In this document: positions 33,804 through 42,244 of the stretch, in pieces
How the letters are laid out: each line of letters opens with the position of its first letter
How positions within the stretch are numbered: position 1 is the stretch's first letter
NCBI GenBank assembly: GCA_020249505.1
Contig: JADCFN010000016.1
Location: forward strand, 91,329 to 155,328
Length of the DNA stretch: 64,000 nucleotides
Direction: 5' to 3'
DNA from: Roseomonas sp.
Lineage (GTDB): Bacteria > Pseudomonadota > Alphaproteobacteria > Acetobacterales > Acetobacteraceae
Position numbers and translations under genes: made by a program
The notes under the pieces: generated by a model
Database searches by the model: none
What the model saw: only the letters and a program-made list of their open reading frames with translations
Told to the model about the DNA's origin: nothing

Positions 33804-35461
33804 GCGCGGCTTTGGCTTGCTTGCGGCATGGGCATGATCCCCATGGCATAGGCCGCCATTTGCAGCTTCTCACCGCGCGTGAGGCGCGGACGTGGCCGAG
33901 GCAGGCCAAAGCCGCGCACCATCAAGCGTTCAAACAGCCGCTGATAGCCCCACATCATGATACGCGCCGGCAACAGGGCGCGCTGATCCAGATGGCGTAG
34001 TTCCGCTGCCGCCTGCGCAAAGCCTGCCTCCGCCTGCTGCGCCAAATGTGCGGCGGCGCGGGCGAAGCCTGGGCTTGCGATCAATGTTGCGGCGGGCGCA
34101 TCGGTCACACCCTCAGCCGCCAACAGATCAAGCGGCAGATAGACGCGGTCGCGCGTTGCATCCTCATCCAGATCGCGCAGGATATTCACCAATTGCAGTG
34201 TGCGTCCCAGGCCAAGGCCGAAATCAGCGGCTTCCGGCGCGCCGAAAATGCGCACCGCCATGGCGCCGACACTGCCGGCGACGCGACGGCAATAAAGGTT
34301 CAGCGCTTCGGTATCAGCGATCCGCAGGCTTGGCGTAGAATCGGTTTCCATCCCCGCGATCATCGCTTCGCATTCCTGGATGGGCAGCGCGAAATTTTCG
34401 CGCGCCAGCGCCAATTCGCGCGACAGCGCACAATCCGGCGCGCGGAGCTTGCCGCGCCAATCGGCCAGGAAGCGGCGCTTTTCAGCTTCCGGCATGGCGC
34501 CATCGGCAATGTCATCCACCGCGCGGCAAAAGGCATATACCGCCCAAAGCGCTCGACGCCTTTCGCCCTTCAACGCCGACATGCCGCGCGCAAAGGAAGA
34601 CCCCGCGCGCCCAACCCGCGCACTGACCAAAGCCGCATCGCTTGGCCCGGTGCCGAGTGCCGCGCGAAAGCCATGCAGGAAATCGAGCCGCGATACAGCA
34701 ACACGCCCGAGCACAGGGTCCGCCGCACGCAGCCGCGCCAGCAGCCGCCGCGCGAGTGCAATCGTCACCGCGCTTTCGCGCGCCAGGCGTTTGGCCGAGA
34801 GCAACCGCGGCAGTGCAGCGGCGGCATCCAGCCTTTCCTCCACCTGATCAAGTGCGGCATCCAGTACGGCGCGCCGCGCCTCGGTATTGGCGGGGTCGAA
34901 GAAGCGCGCCTCACCGCCGGCCAAATCCATCCAGGCTTCGGGCAGATAGACGCGCCCGATATCGCGCCGATCTGGCACCAAATCCTGCAGGTGGTTCAGG
35001 ATTTGCAAGGCGGTGCAGAGCGCATTGGCGGCTGCGAGGGCTTCGGGCTTTGTCTCGTCATGCAGGCGGAGCAACATGCGCCCGACAGGATTGGCTGACC
35101 GCGCGCAGTAATCTTCCACTCCTGCCCAATCCGCGTAACGCGCTTGCGTCGCATCCTGCCGAAAGGCAGAGAGCATGAGGCGCGCTTCATCCGTACCGCT
35201 GCCCGCGCGATGCAAGGCCGTGGCGGCGGGTTCTGCCGTTGCTGGGTCATCAAGTGCGGCTTCAAGTGCGGCCAGGCGGCGCAGCTTCTCTGGCGGGTCT
35301 AGGGCCGGGTCATCAGCAATATCATCGGCGGCGCGCACAAAGCGATAGAAGCCCAGCACCTTCGGGCGGATTTCCGGCGCCAGCAGCCGGGACGCGACAG
35401 GGAAATTCTCAGACCCCGCGTCACGTGTTGGCGCGCGGGAGGCGGCGCCTTGATCCGTCAT
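33800..35461 (-). CDS. hpnC-hpnD: Fused HpnC-HpnD: hydroxysqualene synthase plus presqualene diphosphate synthase
   Basis: One uninterrupted frame of 553 residues (start ATG at 35461, overlapping the glycosyltransferase stop) contains two complete squalene-synthase-like domains. The first (about 1-265) is HpnC: VRAADDIADDP at 43-51 and NHLQDLVPD at 156-164. The second (about 275-553) is HpnD: VDDIAD at 315-320 and NILRDLDED at 426-434, with SSFARGMSALKGERRRALWAVYAF before it. HpnD joins two farnesyl diphosphates to presqualene diphosphate and HpnC converts that to hydroxysqualene. Usually they are adjacent separate genes; both active-site aspartate sets are intact here. The linker is short, about 260-280. 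Confidence 0.92.
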   Translation of the reverse strand: MTDQGAASRAPTRDAGSENFPVASRLLAPEIRPKVLGFYRFVRAADDIADDPALDPPEKLRRLAALEAALDDPATAEPAATALHRAGSGTDEARLMLSAFRQDATQARYADWAGVEDYCARSANPVGRMLLRLHDETKPEALAAANALCTALQILNHLQDLVPDRRDIGRVYLPEAWMDLAGGEARFFDPANTEARRAVLDAALDQVEERLDAAAALPRLLSAKRLARESAVTIALARRLLARLRAADPVLGRVAVSRLDFLHGFRAALGTGPSDAALVSARVGRAGSSFARGMSALKGERRRALWAVYAFCRAVDDIADGAMPEAEKRRFLADWRGKLRAPDCALSRELALARENFALPIQECEAMIAGMETDSTPSLRIADTEALNLYCRRVAGSVGAMAVRIFGAPEAADFGLGLGRTLQLVNILRDLDEDATRDRVYLPLDLLAAEGVTDAPAATLIASPGFARAAAHLAQQAEAGFAQAAAELRHLDQRALLPARIMMWGYQRLFERLMVRGFGLPRPRPRLTRGEKLQMAAYAMGIMPMPQASQSRA

Positions 35462-36561
35462 GCCGCGCCGCTGGCGGAATAGGCACGGCCCTTCCAGCCG
35501 GCAGGGCGCCCGATCAGCACGCGCACCAGCGCGGTCCATTGAATGGCGAGCCCAACCAGCACAGCGAAGGGATGCAGCGGCACCGTCCACCAGGCTTCGC
35601 GTGTTTTGAAGGTGATGGCGGCGCGCAATGCAAACACAAGCACAATGGCAAGTGCCGCCTGCCAATCCGGTAGCAGAAAGAAGGGCCAGATATGCGCGCC
35701 CGCCAGAAGCGTGGTCCAGATCGGCAGGCCGATGGGGGTGGCCATGCCTTCATGCGCATTCTTGATGAAGCCATTCCAGCTTGCGCGCAGCCCATCATAC
35801 ATGCGGCATTCGGCAAGCTTCACGCCTTCCACAATTTCGGTCCGGAAACCGGCACCGCGCAGCTTGCGCGAAAGTTGCAAGCCATCATGCAACAGCGTGC
35901 GGATGGCGCCATGCCCGCCAACGGATTCATAGGCGCCGCGTTCGAACAGGATCAATTGCCCGCAAGCAGCGCCAAGCTCCGCACGTTCAGTCTCGGCCCG
36001 TCCACCGCCGGGCAGATAGCCAATCAGCAGCAGGTTGATCATGGGCACGGTCAAAGCTTCACCCAAAGTGCCAATGATCTGGCGCGGTACGCCGGTTACC
36101 ATGGCAAGCTTATGCTGCGCGGCATGGCCAGCCATGCGAGCTGCGGCATCACGCGCAAGCCGCACATCGGCATCAATGAACAGGAAATGCGTCCCGCGCG
36201 CCGCTTCCGCCAGCCGCGCGCAAGCATGCACCTTGCCTGTCCAGCCCTGCGGCAAGGGTGGGCAAGCAAGCAGCCGCACCCGCGCATCACGCACTGCATA
36301 GGCATTCACAATCGCGGCGGTGCGATCGCTTGACCCATCATCCATCACCAGCACTTCAATCGCGACACCTTGCTGTGCGAGTGCGGCATCAAGGCAGGCG
36401 CTGATATGCGCTTCCTCATTACGCGCTGGGATCAGGATGGATACCAACGCATCCTTGGGCGCCGGCCCGCGCGCCTTGGCCATGCGGCGGAGATTATCTA
36501 TCGCGAAGCCAATCGGCATCAGCGCCAAGGCAAGCGCAATCCAGGGCAGGAAATCTGTCAT
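35458..36561 (-). CDS. Family 2 glycosyltransferase of C30 carotenoid operon (CrtQ-like)
   Basis: Membrane glycosyltransferase of 367 residues: an N-terminal hydrophobic segment, the GT2 core VSILIPARNEEAHI...VLVMDDGSSDRT, the metal-binding FIDADVRLARD, acceptor-side TLLHDGLQLSRKLRGAGF, and three C-terminal hydrophobic segments ending in GWKGRAY. The PLPQGWTGKVHAC motif groups it with CrtQ and hopanoid-linked HpnB. In the carotenoid context it should attach a sugar to a C30 carotenoic acid. Both gene junctions are four-base overlaps. A hopanoid role is less likely because no hopane-cyclase gene is nearby. Confidence 0.85.
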   Translation of the reverse strand: MTDFLPWIALALALMPIGFAIDNLRRMAKARGPAPKDALVSILIPARNEEAHISACLDAALAQQGVAIEVLVMDDGSSDRTAAIVNAYAVRDARVRLLACPPLPQGWTGKVHACARLAEAARGTHFLFIDADVRLARDAAARMAGHAAQHKLAMVTGVPRQIIGTLGEALTVPMINLLLIGYLPGGGRAETERAELGAACGQLILFERGAYESVGGHGAIRTLLHDGLQLSRKLRGAGFRTEIVEGVKLAECRMYDGLRASWNGFIKNAHEGMATPIGLPIWTTLLAGAHIWPFFLLPDWQAALAIVLVFALRAAITFKTREAWWTVPLHPFAVLVGLAIQWTALVRVLIGRPAGWKGRAYSASGAA

Positions 36562-37376
36562 GGCGCTGTCTCCGCGCGTTGTTCATGTCGGGGGTCGAAG
36601 CGTTCACCGCGCAGCAGCGCCTTGGCGCGGCGCCAGGCTTGATAAATGCCGCCCATGCCTTCCTGCCCCTGCACCAGGGTTTGAAAGGCCGCCGGATCAC
36701 GCGCAATGGCATCGGCGCTGAGCTTTTCCATCACGCCTGCCAAGGCATCGGAAAGCATGGCGCCACGCGCCTCTCGCGGGGCTTCCAGCAGCGTCGCAGC
36801 GGGGATGGGCGCGCCAAAAGCGGCCAGCATTTCCGCCTTGCGTTCGCCCCAGAAAGGGTAATCCAGCGCAAGCGGCACAAACACCGCACCGGGTGCGATT
36901 TCCGGCAGGCGGATCATGCCAGGCGCAATCGGCACGGGCCTTTCGCGCGGGTCACTGAAACGCCCCGGCGCATTGATCCAAAGAATATGCGCGGGATTGG
37001 CCAGTACCTTTTCCACCACGCGCAGAAACGCAACCGAACCGCGTGCGGAGCCGGTCTCGATCCCGAAAACGCCAAGCCGCGTCATGAAGCGATATTTCTC
37101 AATGGCCTTCGCATCCATCGGCGTAAAAAGCGGCCGGTGCGGCAAAAGCCGACGATAGAGCAGCATGAAGGCAACGCCATCCCACCAGGAAGGATGATTG
37201 GCGAAAATCACCACAGGCTTGCCTTCCGGCAATTCGGGCAGACCCCAGCGCGCCACGCGTAGCGCGCGCATGTGTTTGCGGAAAAACCGCGTGAACATAA
37301 AATCGAAAAAATCCAGATGGCGCGCCGAACGCAGCGCCACCGGATCAGGCACTTGTTTTGCTTGGCCTGTTGTCAT
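36558..37376 (-). CDS. 1-acylglycerol-3-phosphate acyltransferase-like protein of C30 carotenoid operon
   Basis: PlsC-fold acyltransferase of 272 residues. The catalytic HX4D motif is FANHPSWWDG, followed by FTPMDAKAIEKYRFMTRLGVFGIE and an acceptor motif in the WINAPGRFSDP region replacing the usual FPEGTRS. It likely esterifies a glycosylated carotenoid with a fatty acid, the closing step of staphyloxanthin-type pigments, as CrtO does. The chemical role is inferred from the operon; the fold and motif are directly seen. Overlaps by four bases with both neighbours. Confidence 0.83.
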   Translation of the reverse strand: MTTGQAKQVPDPVALRSARHLDFFDFMFTRFFRKHMRALRVARWGLPELPEGKPVVIFANHPSWWDGVAFMLLYRRLLPHRPLFTPMDAKAIEKYRFMTRLGVFGIETGSARGSVAFLRVVEKVLANPAHILWINAPGRFSDPRERPVPIAPGMIRLPEIAPGAVFVPLALDYPFWGERKAEMLAAFGAPIPAATLLEAPREARGAMLSDALAGVMEKLSADAIARDPAAFQTLVQGQEGMGGIYQAWRRAKALLRGERFDPRHEQRAETAP

Positions 37377-38956
37377 TCCGCCGCGGCTGGCAGATCGGCC
37401 TCTCGCCGGCCGGCCAATTCCGCTTCGGGGGACATGCCGCGCCCGCCAAGATCACGGTCTAAAGCATCGGCCGCGATCCAGCCGGACATCATGACCATTG
37501 GCATGCCGGGGCCAGGATGTGCGGCACCACCCGCGAGATAGAGCCCCTTGATCGCCTTACTGCGATTGCTCGGCTTGAAGGCGCCGGTGAAAGAACCATG
37601 CGATGCCAGGCCGTAAATCGCGCCATTCAGCACCTTGTAGCGGTTATGGATATCAACCGGCGTCAATTGGCTTTCGCAGACAATGCGGCTTTCGATATCT
37701 TCCAGCCCCGCAGTGCGCTTCAGCTTATCAAGGATCTTCTGGCGATAGGCCGGGAACATCTTCGACCAATCATGATGCGGGCGCAGATAGGGCGTATGCA
37801 CCAGCACATAAAGCGCTTCGCCACCTTCAGGTGCGACGGTAGGATCCGTGCCCGATGGCGCGGCGAGGTATGCGGTGGGATCGGGCGCCGGTTCGCCCTT
37901 GCGATAGATCGCATCGAATTCTTCTTCCGCATCGCGGGAGAAGACGAAATCATGATGCGCCAAATGTTCATAACGGCGATTGAGCCCGAGATAGAGCACC
38001 ACACCGGAACAGGCGGGCTCATACTTCTTGGCGTAGCGCTGCGACGCATTGCCCTTCACCAATTCGGTATAGGTGCGGATGGCATCCATGTTCGAAATCA
38101 GCGCATCACAGGCAATGCGCTCGCCATTCGCGGTCACGCTGCGCACTGCGCCGCCCACAATCTCAATATCCGTCACCTCGGCATTGGTGCGCAGATCAGC
38201 GCCTAGTGACGCCGCCAGATTGGCAAGCCCTTCAGCCGTGGCGCGCGTGCCGCCCACCGGATACCAGACACCTTCGGACGCCTGCATGTCGCCAATGCTG
38301 CAGAGCACTGCCGGCGCCAGATAAGGGCTTGAACCGACATATTGCGTGAAGTGATCAAGCATTTGCGCCAATTGTTCATTCGGCACATGGCCGCGAATGA
38401 CTTTCGCCACCGTCTGGCCCATGCGCAAGGCCATGACATCGCGCAGCACATCGGGCTTGAAATTATCGCCAAGGTTCAGCGTATCGCCGATGCCTTCCAC
38501 CGGCTTCCAGAAGAAGAATTTTTCGGAAACCTTGTGCAAATGGCGGGCAACGCGCTGGAAGCTTTCATACCCCGCGCCATTCGGCCCGCCAGGTGCGAAT
38601 TCATCCATCAGGCGCGCCATGTCCTGCACGTTTTCGATCAGATCAATCTGCTTGCTGCCATCGAAAAAGCAGCGCCATTGCGGATCAAGCCGGATCAGCG
38701 GCATTTCCTGCTGCTGATTGCGCCCGGCCTCCGCAAAAATGCGGCGCAGCACGCGCGGTACGGTCAGGATAGTGGGCCCCATATCGAAGCGGAAATTCCC
38801 GCGCCCATCAGGGGATGGCAGGTTCAATACGGCGGCCTTGCCGCCCAGCCAGGAGTTACGCTCAAGGACCGTGACCTGATGCCCACGCGCTTGCGCGGTG
38901 GCGGCCGCCGCAAGCCCACCCAAACCGCTGCCGATGACAACTACCTTGGCACCCAT
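37373..38956 (-). CDS. Phytoene-desaturase-family FAD enzyme, CrtN/CrtP-like (copy A)
   Basis: FAD-dependent carotenoid desaturase or terminal oxidase of 527 residues. The N-terminal dinucleotide motif is VVIGSGLGGLAAAATAQARGH and the FAD-closing C-terminal part reads GLYLAGGAAHPGPGMPMVMMSGWIAADAL, both typical of CrtI/CrtN. RFDMGPTILTVPRVL and WYPVGGTRATAEGLANLAASLG also fit. With a second related gene just upstream, the two probably split the tasks of squalene desaturation (CrtN) and end-methyl oxidation (CrtP); which does which I cannot tell from sequence. Starts 15 bases after the first copy; overlaps the acyltransferase by four. Confidence 0.88.
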   Translation of the reverse strand: MGAKVVVIGSGLGGLAAAATAQARGHQVTVLERNSWLGGKAAVLNLPSPDGRGNFRFDMGPTILTVPRVLRRIFAEAGRNQQQEMPLIRLDPQWRCFFDGSKQIDLIENVQDMARLMDEFAPGGPNGAGYESFQRVARHLHKVSEKFFFWKPVEGIGDTLNLGDNFKPDVLRDVMALRMGQTVAKVIRGHVPNEQLAQMLDHFTQYVGSSPYLAPAVLCSIGDMQASEGVWYPVGGTRATAEGLANLAASLGADLRTNAEVTDIEIVGGAVRSVTANGERIACDALISNMDAIRTYTELVKGNASQRYAKKYEPACSGVVLYLGLNRRYEHLAHHDFVFSRDAEEEFDAIYRKGEPAPDPTAYLAAPSGTDPTVAPEGGEALYVLVHTPYLRPHHDWSKMFPAYRQKILDKLKRTAGLEDIESRIVCESQLTPVDIHNRYKVLNGAIYGLASHGSFTGAFKPSNRSKAIKGLYLAGGAAHPGPGMPMVMMSGWIAADALDRDLGGRGMSPEAELAGRREADLPAAAE

Positions 38957-38971
38957 CGCGCCTTCTCCTTC

Positions 38972-40543
38972 TCAGTCGCCAGATACGGACAGTTTTGCCC
39001 GCATATGGCGTGGGCTACGCTCGCTCCGCGCCAGGCCCAGATCCTGCAACAACAAATCGGTGCTGATGCGCGCACCTTCATAAATCACCGGCAAGCCGCT
39101 GCCCGGATGCGTGCCGCCACCCACCAGATAGACGCCCTTCGCCTTACCGAAGCGATTGCGCGGGCGGAAATGCATCATCTGGCGCACATTATGCGCAAGG
39201 TTGAAGGTGGCCCCATAACCCACCGCATATTCATCCTGCCAACCTTGCGGCGAGAGGATTTTCTCATACCGAATGCGGCTTTCGATATCATGCAGGCCAA
39301 GCGCCTTCAGCCGATCCAGTGCCAGCCGCCGATAGCGCGGCGCCTCCGCCGCCCAATCAGCACCACCCAACAAATTCGGCACCGGCACCAGCATATAAAG
39401 TGTGGAATGCCCAGGCGGTGCGAGCGAAGGATCAGTGCTGGCCGCCGCCTGCACATAAAGCGATGGGTTTTGCGGGATGATGCCGGCTTCGATCTGCGCC
39501 AGATTATTCTCATAATCTTCGGCCAGCAGTACCGAGTGATGCGCCAGATCAAGTTTCCCTTCAATGCCAAGGTAAAGCATGAAGGTGGAACAGGAATACC
39601 GCGCCTCGGCGATTTTCTTATCGGGCCATTGCGGGCGCTGTTCTTCTTCCATCAGGCCCGGAATGGCATGCGCGAAATCCGCATTCACCACCACCGCATC
39701 TGCGGCATGCAGCCGCCCGCCCGCTTCCACACCCACCGCGCGGCGACCTTCGAAGACAATGCGATCCACCTTGGAATTCAGGCGGATATCTACGCCGACA
39801 CTTTCAGCAACCCGCGCCATGGCTTCCGAAACCACGCCGCAACCGCCGCGCGGATGAAACACGCCATGTTCATATTCCAGGAAGGACAGGATGGAGAACA
39901 TGCTCGGGCAGCGGAAGGGACTCATGCCCAGGTATTTGGACTGGAAGGAAAACGCCAAGCGCGTGCGCGGATCAGAAAAGTGCCTTTGCAATTCCTGATC
40001 CAGCGAAAGCCAAGGCCGCAGGTGCTTGAGCCCATTCATCACTTCCGGCGCCAGATAGGTCATGACGCCATGAAAGGGCCGTTCCAACACGGGGCGGAAG
40101 GCTTCCAGCTTCACGCGGTTTTCCGCCATGAAGCTGCGCACGCCCGCCGCATCAGCGGGATTGATCTTCGCCACTTCCGCTTCCATGCGCGCCAGATCGG
40201 GCGTTGCTTCAATGGTGACCGGATTCGCGCCTTCGAAAATCAGCCGATATTGCGGATCAAGGCGGATCAAATCCACCTCATCCTCAAGCCGCGCGCCGCA
40301 GGCTTCGAAGATTTCTGCCAGGATGCGCGGATACAGGAAGAAGGTCGGCCCAATATCAAAGCGGTAGCCGCCGGGCGCGGTGACGGTGCGGGTCCGCCCG
40401 CCAACCACGCCATCCTTTTCATACACTGTGACCCTTACGCCGGAGGAAGCGAGCAGCATGGCAGCCGCCAGCCCCCCAGGTCCGGCGCCGATCACGGCGA
40501 CATGGGGGCGGGTTTGCGAAAGGGAGGGTGGTGATGCGTTCAT
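38972..40543 (-). CDS. Phytoene-desaturase-family FAD enzyme, CrtN/CrtP-like (copy B, first gene of operon)
   Basis: Second carotenoid desaturase/oxidase, 523 residues. Domain marks: VAVIGAGPGGLAAAMLLASSG at the N-terminus, FDIGPTFFLYPRILAEIF, EYEHGVFHPRGGCGVVSEAMARVAESVG, and GVYLVGGGTHPGSGLPVIYEGARISTDLLL at the C-terminus. It resembles CrtN-type dehydrosqualene/squalene desaturases and is the promoter-proximal gene of the seven-gene operon. Only 84 bases separate it from the acyl-CoA dehydrogenase gene upstream, and that gap carries a possible PpsR-type site. Copy A and copy B are clearly distinct, not a recent duplication. Confidence 0.88.
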   Translation of the reverse strand: MNASPPSLSQTRPHVAVIGAGPGGLAAAMLLASSGVRVTVYEKDGVVGGRTRTVTAPGGYRFDIGPTFFLYPRILAEIFEACGARLEDEVDLIRLDPQYRLIFEGANPVTIEATPDLARMEAEVAKINPADAAGVRSFMAENRVKLEAFRPVLERPFHGVMTYLAPEVMNGLKHLRPWLSLDQELQRHFSDPRTRLAFSFQSKYLGMSPFRCPSMFSILSFLEYEHGVFHPRGGCGVVSEAMARVAESVGVDIRLNSKVDRIVFEGRRAVGVEAGGRLHAADAVVVNADFAHAIPGLMEEEQRPQWPDKKIAEARYSCSTFMLYLGIEGKLDLAHHSVLLAEDYENNLAQIEAGIIPQNPSLYVQAAASTDPSLAPPGHSTLYMLVPVPNLLGGADWAAEAPRYRRLALDRLKALGLHDIESRIRYEKILSPQGWQDEYAVGYGATFNLAHNVRQMMHFRPRNRFGKAKGVYLVGGGTHPGSGLPVIYEGARISTDLLLQDLGLARSERSPRHMRAKLSVSGD

Positions 40544-40578
40544 CCGGCAATCTGTCTTTACGTCTTAACGGTACCAAA

Positions 40579-40596
40579 TGTCCAAAAGGAAGTACA
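40579..40596. promoter_or_regulatory. TGT-N12-ACA palindrome upstream of carotenoid operon
   Basis: TGT and ACA separated by exactly 12 bases, the form bound by PpsR/CrtJ repressors of pigment genes, 36 bases before the first carotenoid start. A single half-specified site in an 84-base gap could be chance, and no ppsR gene is in the window. Confidence 0.3.
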
Positions 40597-40627
40597 AACC
40601 AAGCCGGCTGAAGGGGTTGGTCAGCCC

Positions 40628-42244
40628 TCAGGCTGCCATGGCCCCCTCAATTTCCGCGAAGCGCGCCCCAGCACGCGGCAGAAGCCGCCGCAGATAAAAA
40701 TCTGCCACTGCCCCATAGGCCGCGCCATCCGCCGCAGCCGCCCGCGCGAGAAGAGCACCCCCTAGCACCCAGCCCACCGCATCCAAATAGGCAGTCGCCA
40801 GCGCTTGGCTAGCCTCTGCATCGCGACCTTGTTCGGAAAGTACTGCTTCCGTGGTGCGGGCCAGCCCCTCAGCCGCCGCGCGCAGCCTAGCATCGGGGAG
40901 CGCCGCGATCTCATTGATCAGCTTCCGCATCTCCGCCCCGCCATCGCGCGCAAGCTTGCGGGTCAGCAGGTCAATCGCCTGGATGCCGTTGGTGCCCTCA
41001 TAAATCGGGGCAATGCGAGCATCGCGCAGCACCTGGGCCGCCCCGGTATCCTCGATAAAGCCCATGCCGCCATGCACCTGCACGCCGAGGGATGCGGTTT
41101 CCACCCCGCGATCCGTCGCCCAAGCCTTCAGCACCGGGATCAGCAGCGCCAACCGCGTGCTGGCAGCGGCATCACCCATCAGCTCGGCGCGGTCGGCAGC
41201 CACCGCCGCTTCCAGCATGATCAGCCGGGCAGCGAGCGTCGTCGCGCGCATTTCCATCAGCATGCGCGCGACATCCGGGTGCTCCGCTATGGCGCGCCCA
41301 TTCTGCACACGCTGCGCGGCATAGGCTTCCGCGAGCCGCAAGGCCGCCGCGCCATGCGCAACACCCTGGGTGCCAACGCCAAGCCTGGCATTGTTCATCA
41401 TGGCGAACATGGCTTGCAGGCCGCGATGCGGTTCGCCGACCATCTCAGCCTCTGCGCCCTCATACAACATGATGCAGGTGGGGCTGCCATGGATGCCCAT
41501 TTTGCGTTCGATACCACCGCAGCGGAAGGCATTGCGAGCGCCATCGGGCAGGATTTTCGGTGCCGCAAACAGCGAAATACCGCGTGAACCCGGCGGCGCA
41601 TCCGGCAGGCGCGCCAGCACCAGATGCAGGATATTGCCGGCGCAATCATGCTCGCCCCAGGTGATGAAAATCTTCTGCCCGTGCAGGGCATAACGCCCAT
41701 TGCCAAGCGGTTCCGCGCGCGTGCGCAGCATGCCCAAATCGCTGCCGGCTTGCGGTTCGGTCAGGCACATGGCGCCGGTCCATTCACCCGCGATCATGGG
41801 CGGCAGCCAGCGCGCTGCCTGATCCGGCGTGGCGTGATGCCGCAGCAGATCAATCGCCCCGGCCGTCAGCAGCGGGCCAAGCATGAAGGAGGTATCCGCC
41901 GCCATGCCCAATTCCGTCATGGCGGTCCAAAGACTAAGCGGCAGGCCCTGCCCGCCATGTTCCACCGGCGCTGCCAGCCCCTGCCAGCCGCCTTCGCGCC
42001 ATTGGTCGTACAAGGCCGGGTAATGCGCCGGCGTCGTCACCGTGCCATTGGCATAACGCGCACCCTGCTTATCCGCTTCCTGGGCTTTCGGTTGCAGCGC
42101 TTCGGTGCAGAAGCGGTTTGCCTCATTGACGATCTGCGCAATGTCATCGGCGGAAAGCGGCGCGCCGGCGGCGTTGGTCAGGCCCGGCAGGTCAACCAGG
42201 CGCGTCAGGCCGAAAATCAGATCATCAGCGGCGGTGGTGGTCAT
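40628..42244 (-). CDS. Acyl-CoA dehydrogenase, DmdC/long-type
   Basis: FAD enzyme of 538 residues, longer than GcdH and of the type grouped with DmdC (3-methylmercaptopropionyl-CoA dehydrogenase). The first 35 residues are an extra N-terminal segment; MCLTEPQAGSDLGMLRTRA, KIFITWGEHD, EGAEAEMVGEPHRGLQAMFAMMNNARLGVG and the catalytic-side IYEGTNGIQAIDLLTRK are visible, then a C-terminal all-alpha extension. The CoA substrate is unknown. Its start overlaps by four bases the stop of the FAD oxidoreductase upstream, so the two are coupled. Confidence 0.9.
   Translation of the reverse strand: MTTTAADDLIFGLTRLVDLPGLTNAAGAPLSADDIAQIVNEANRFCTEALQPKAQEADKQGARYANGTVTTPAHYPALYDQWREGGWQGLAAPVEHGGQGLPLSLWTAMTELGMAADTSFMLGPLLTAGAIDLLRHHATPDQAARWLPPMIAGEWTGAMCLTEPQAGSDLGMLRTRAEPLGNGRYALHGQKIFITWGEHDCAGNILHLVLARLPDAPPGSRGISLFAAPKILPDGARNAFRCGGIERKMGIHGSPTCIMLYEGAEAEMVGEPHRGLQAMFAMMNNARLGVGTQGVAHGAAALRLAEAYAAQRVQNGRAIAEHPDVARMLMEMRATTLAARLIMLEAAVAADRAELMGDAAASTRLALLIPVLKAWATDRGVETASLGVQVHGGMGFIEDTGAAQVLRDARIAPIYEGTNGIQAIDLLTRKLARDGGAEMRKLINEIAALPDARLRAAAEGLARTTEAVLSEQGRDAEASQALATAYLDAVGWVLGGALLARAAAADGAAYGAVADFYLRRLLPRAGARFAEIEGAMAA

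Noticed and set aside
33800..35461. Frameshift fusion artefact of hpnC and hpnD
   Set aside because: The frame stays open with normal codon pattern across the linker and both domains are complete, so I treat it as real, pending a read check.
38342..40534. 730-residue plus-strand ORF opposite the carotenoid desaturases
   Set aside because: It is a His/Arg/Ala-rich shadow of G+C-rich coding sequence on the minus strand; the minus-strand frames have full FAD-binding and family motifs.
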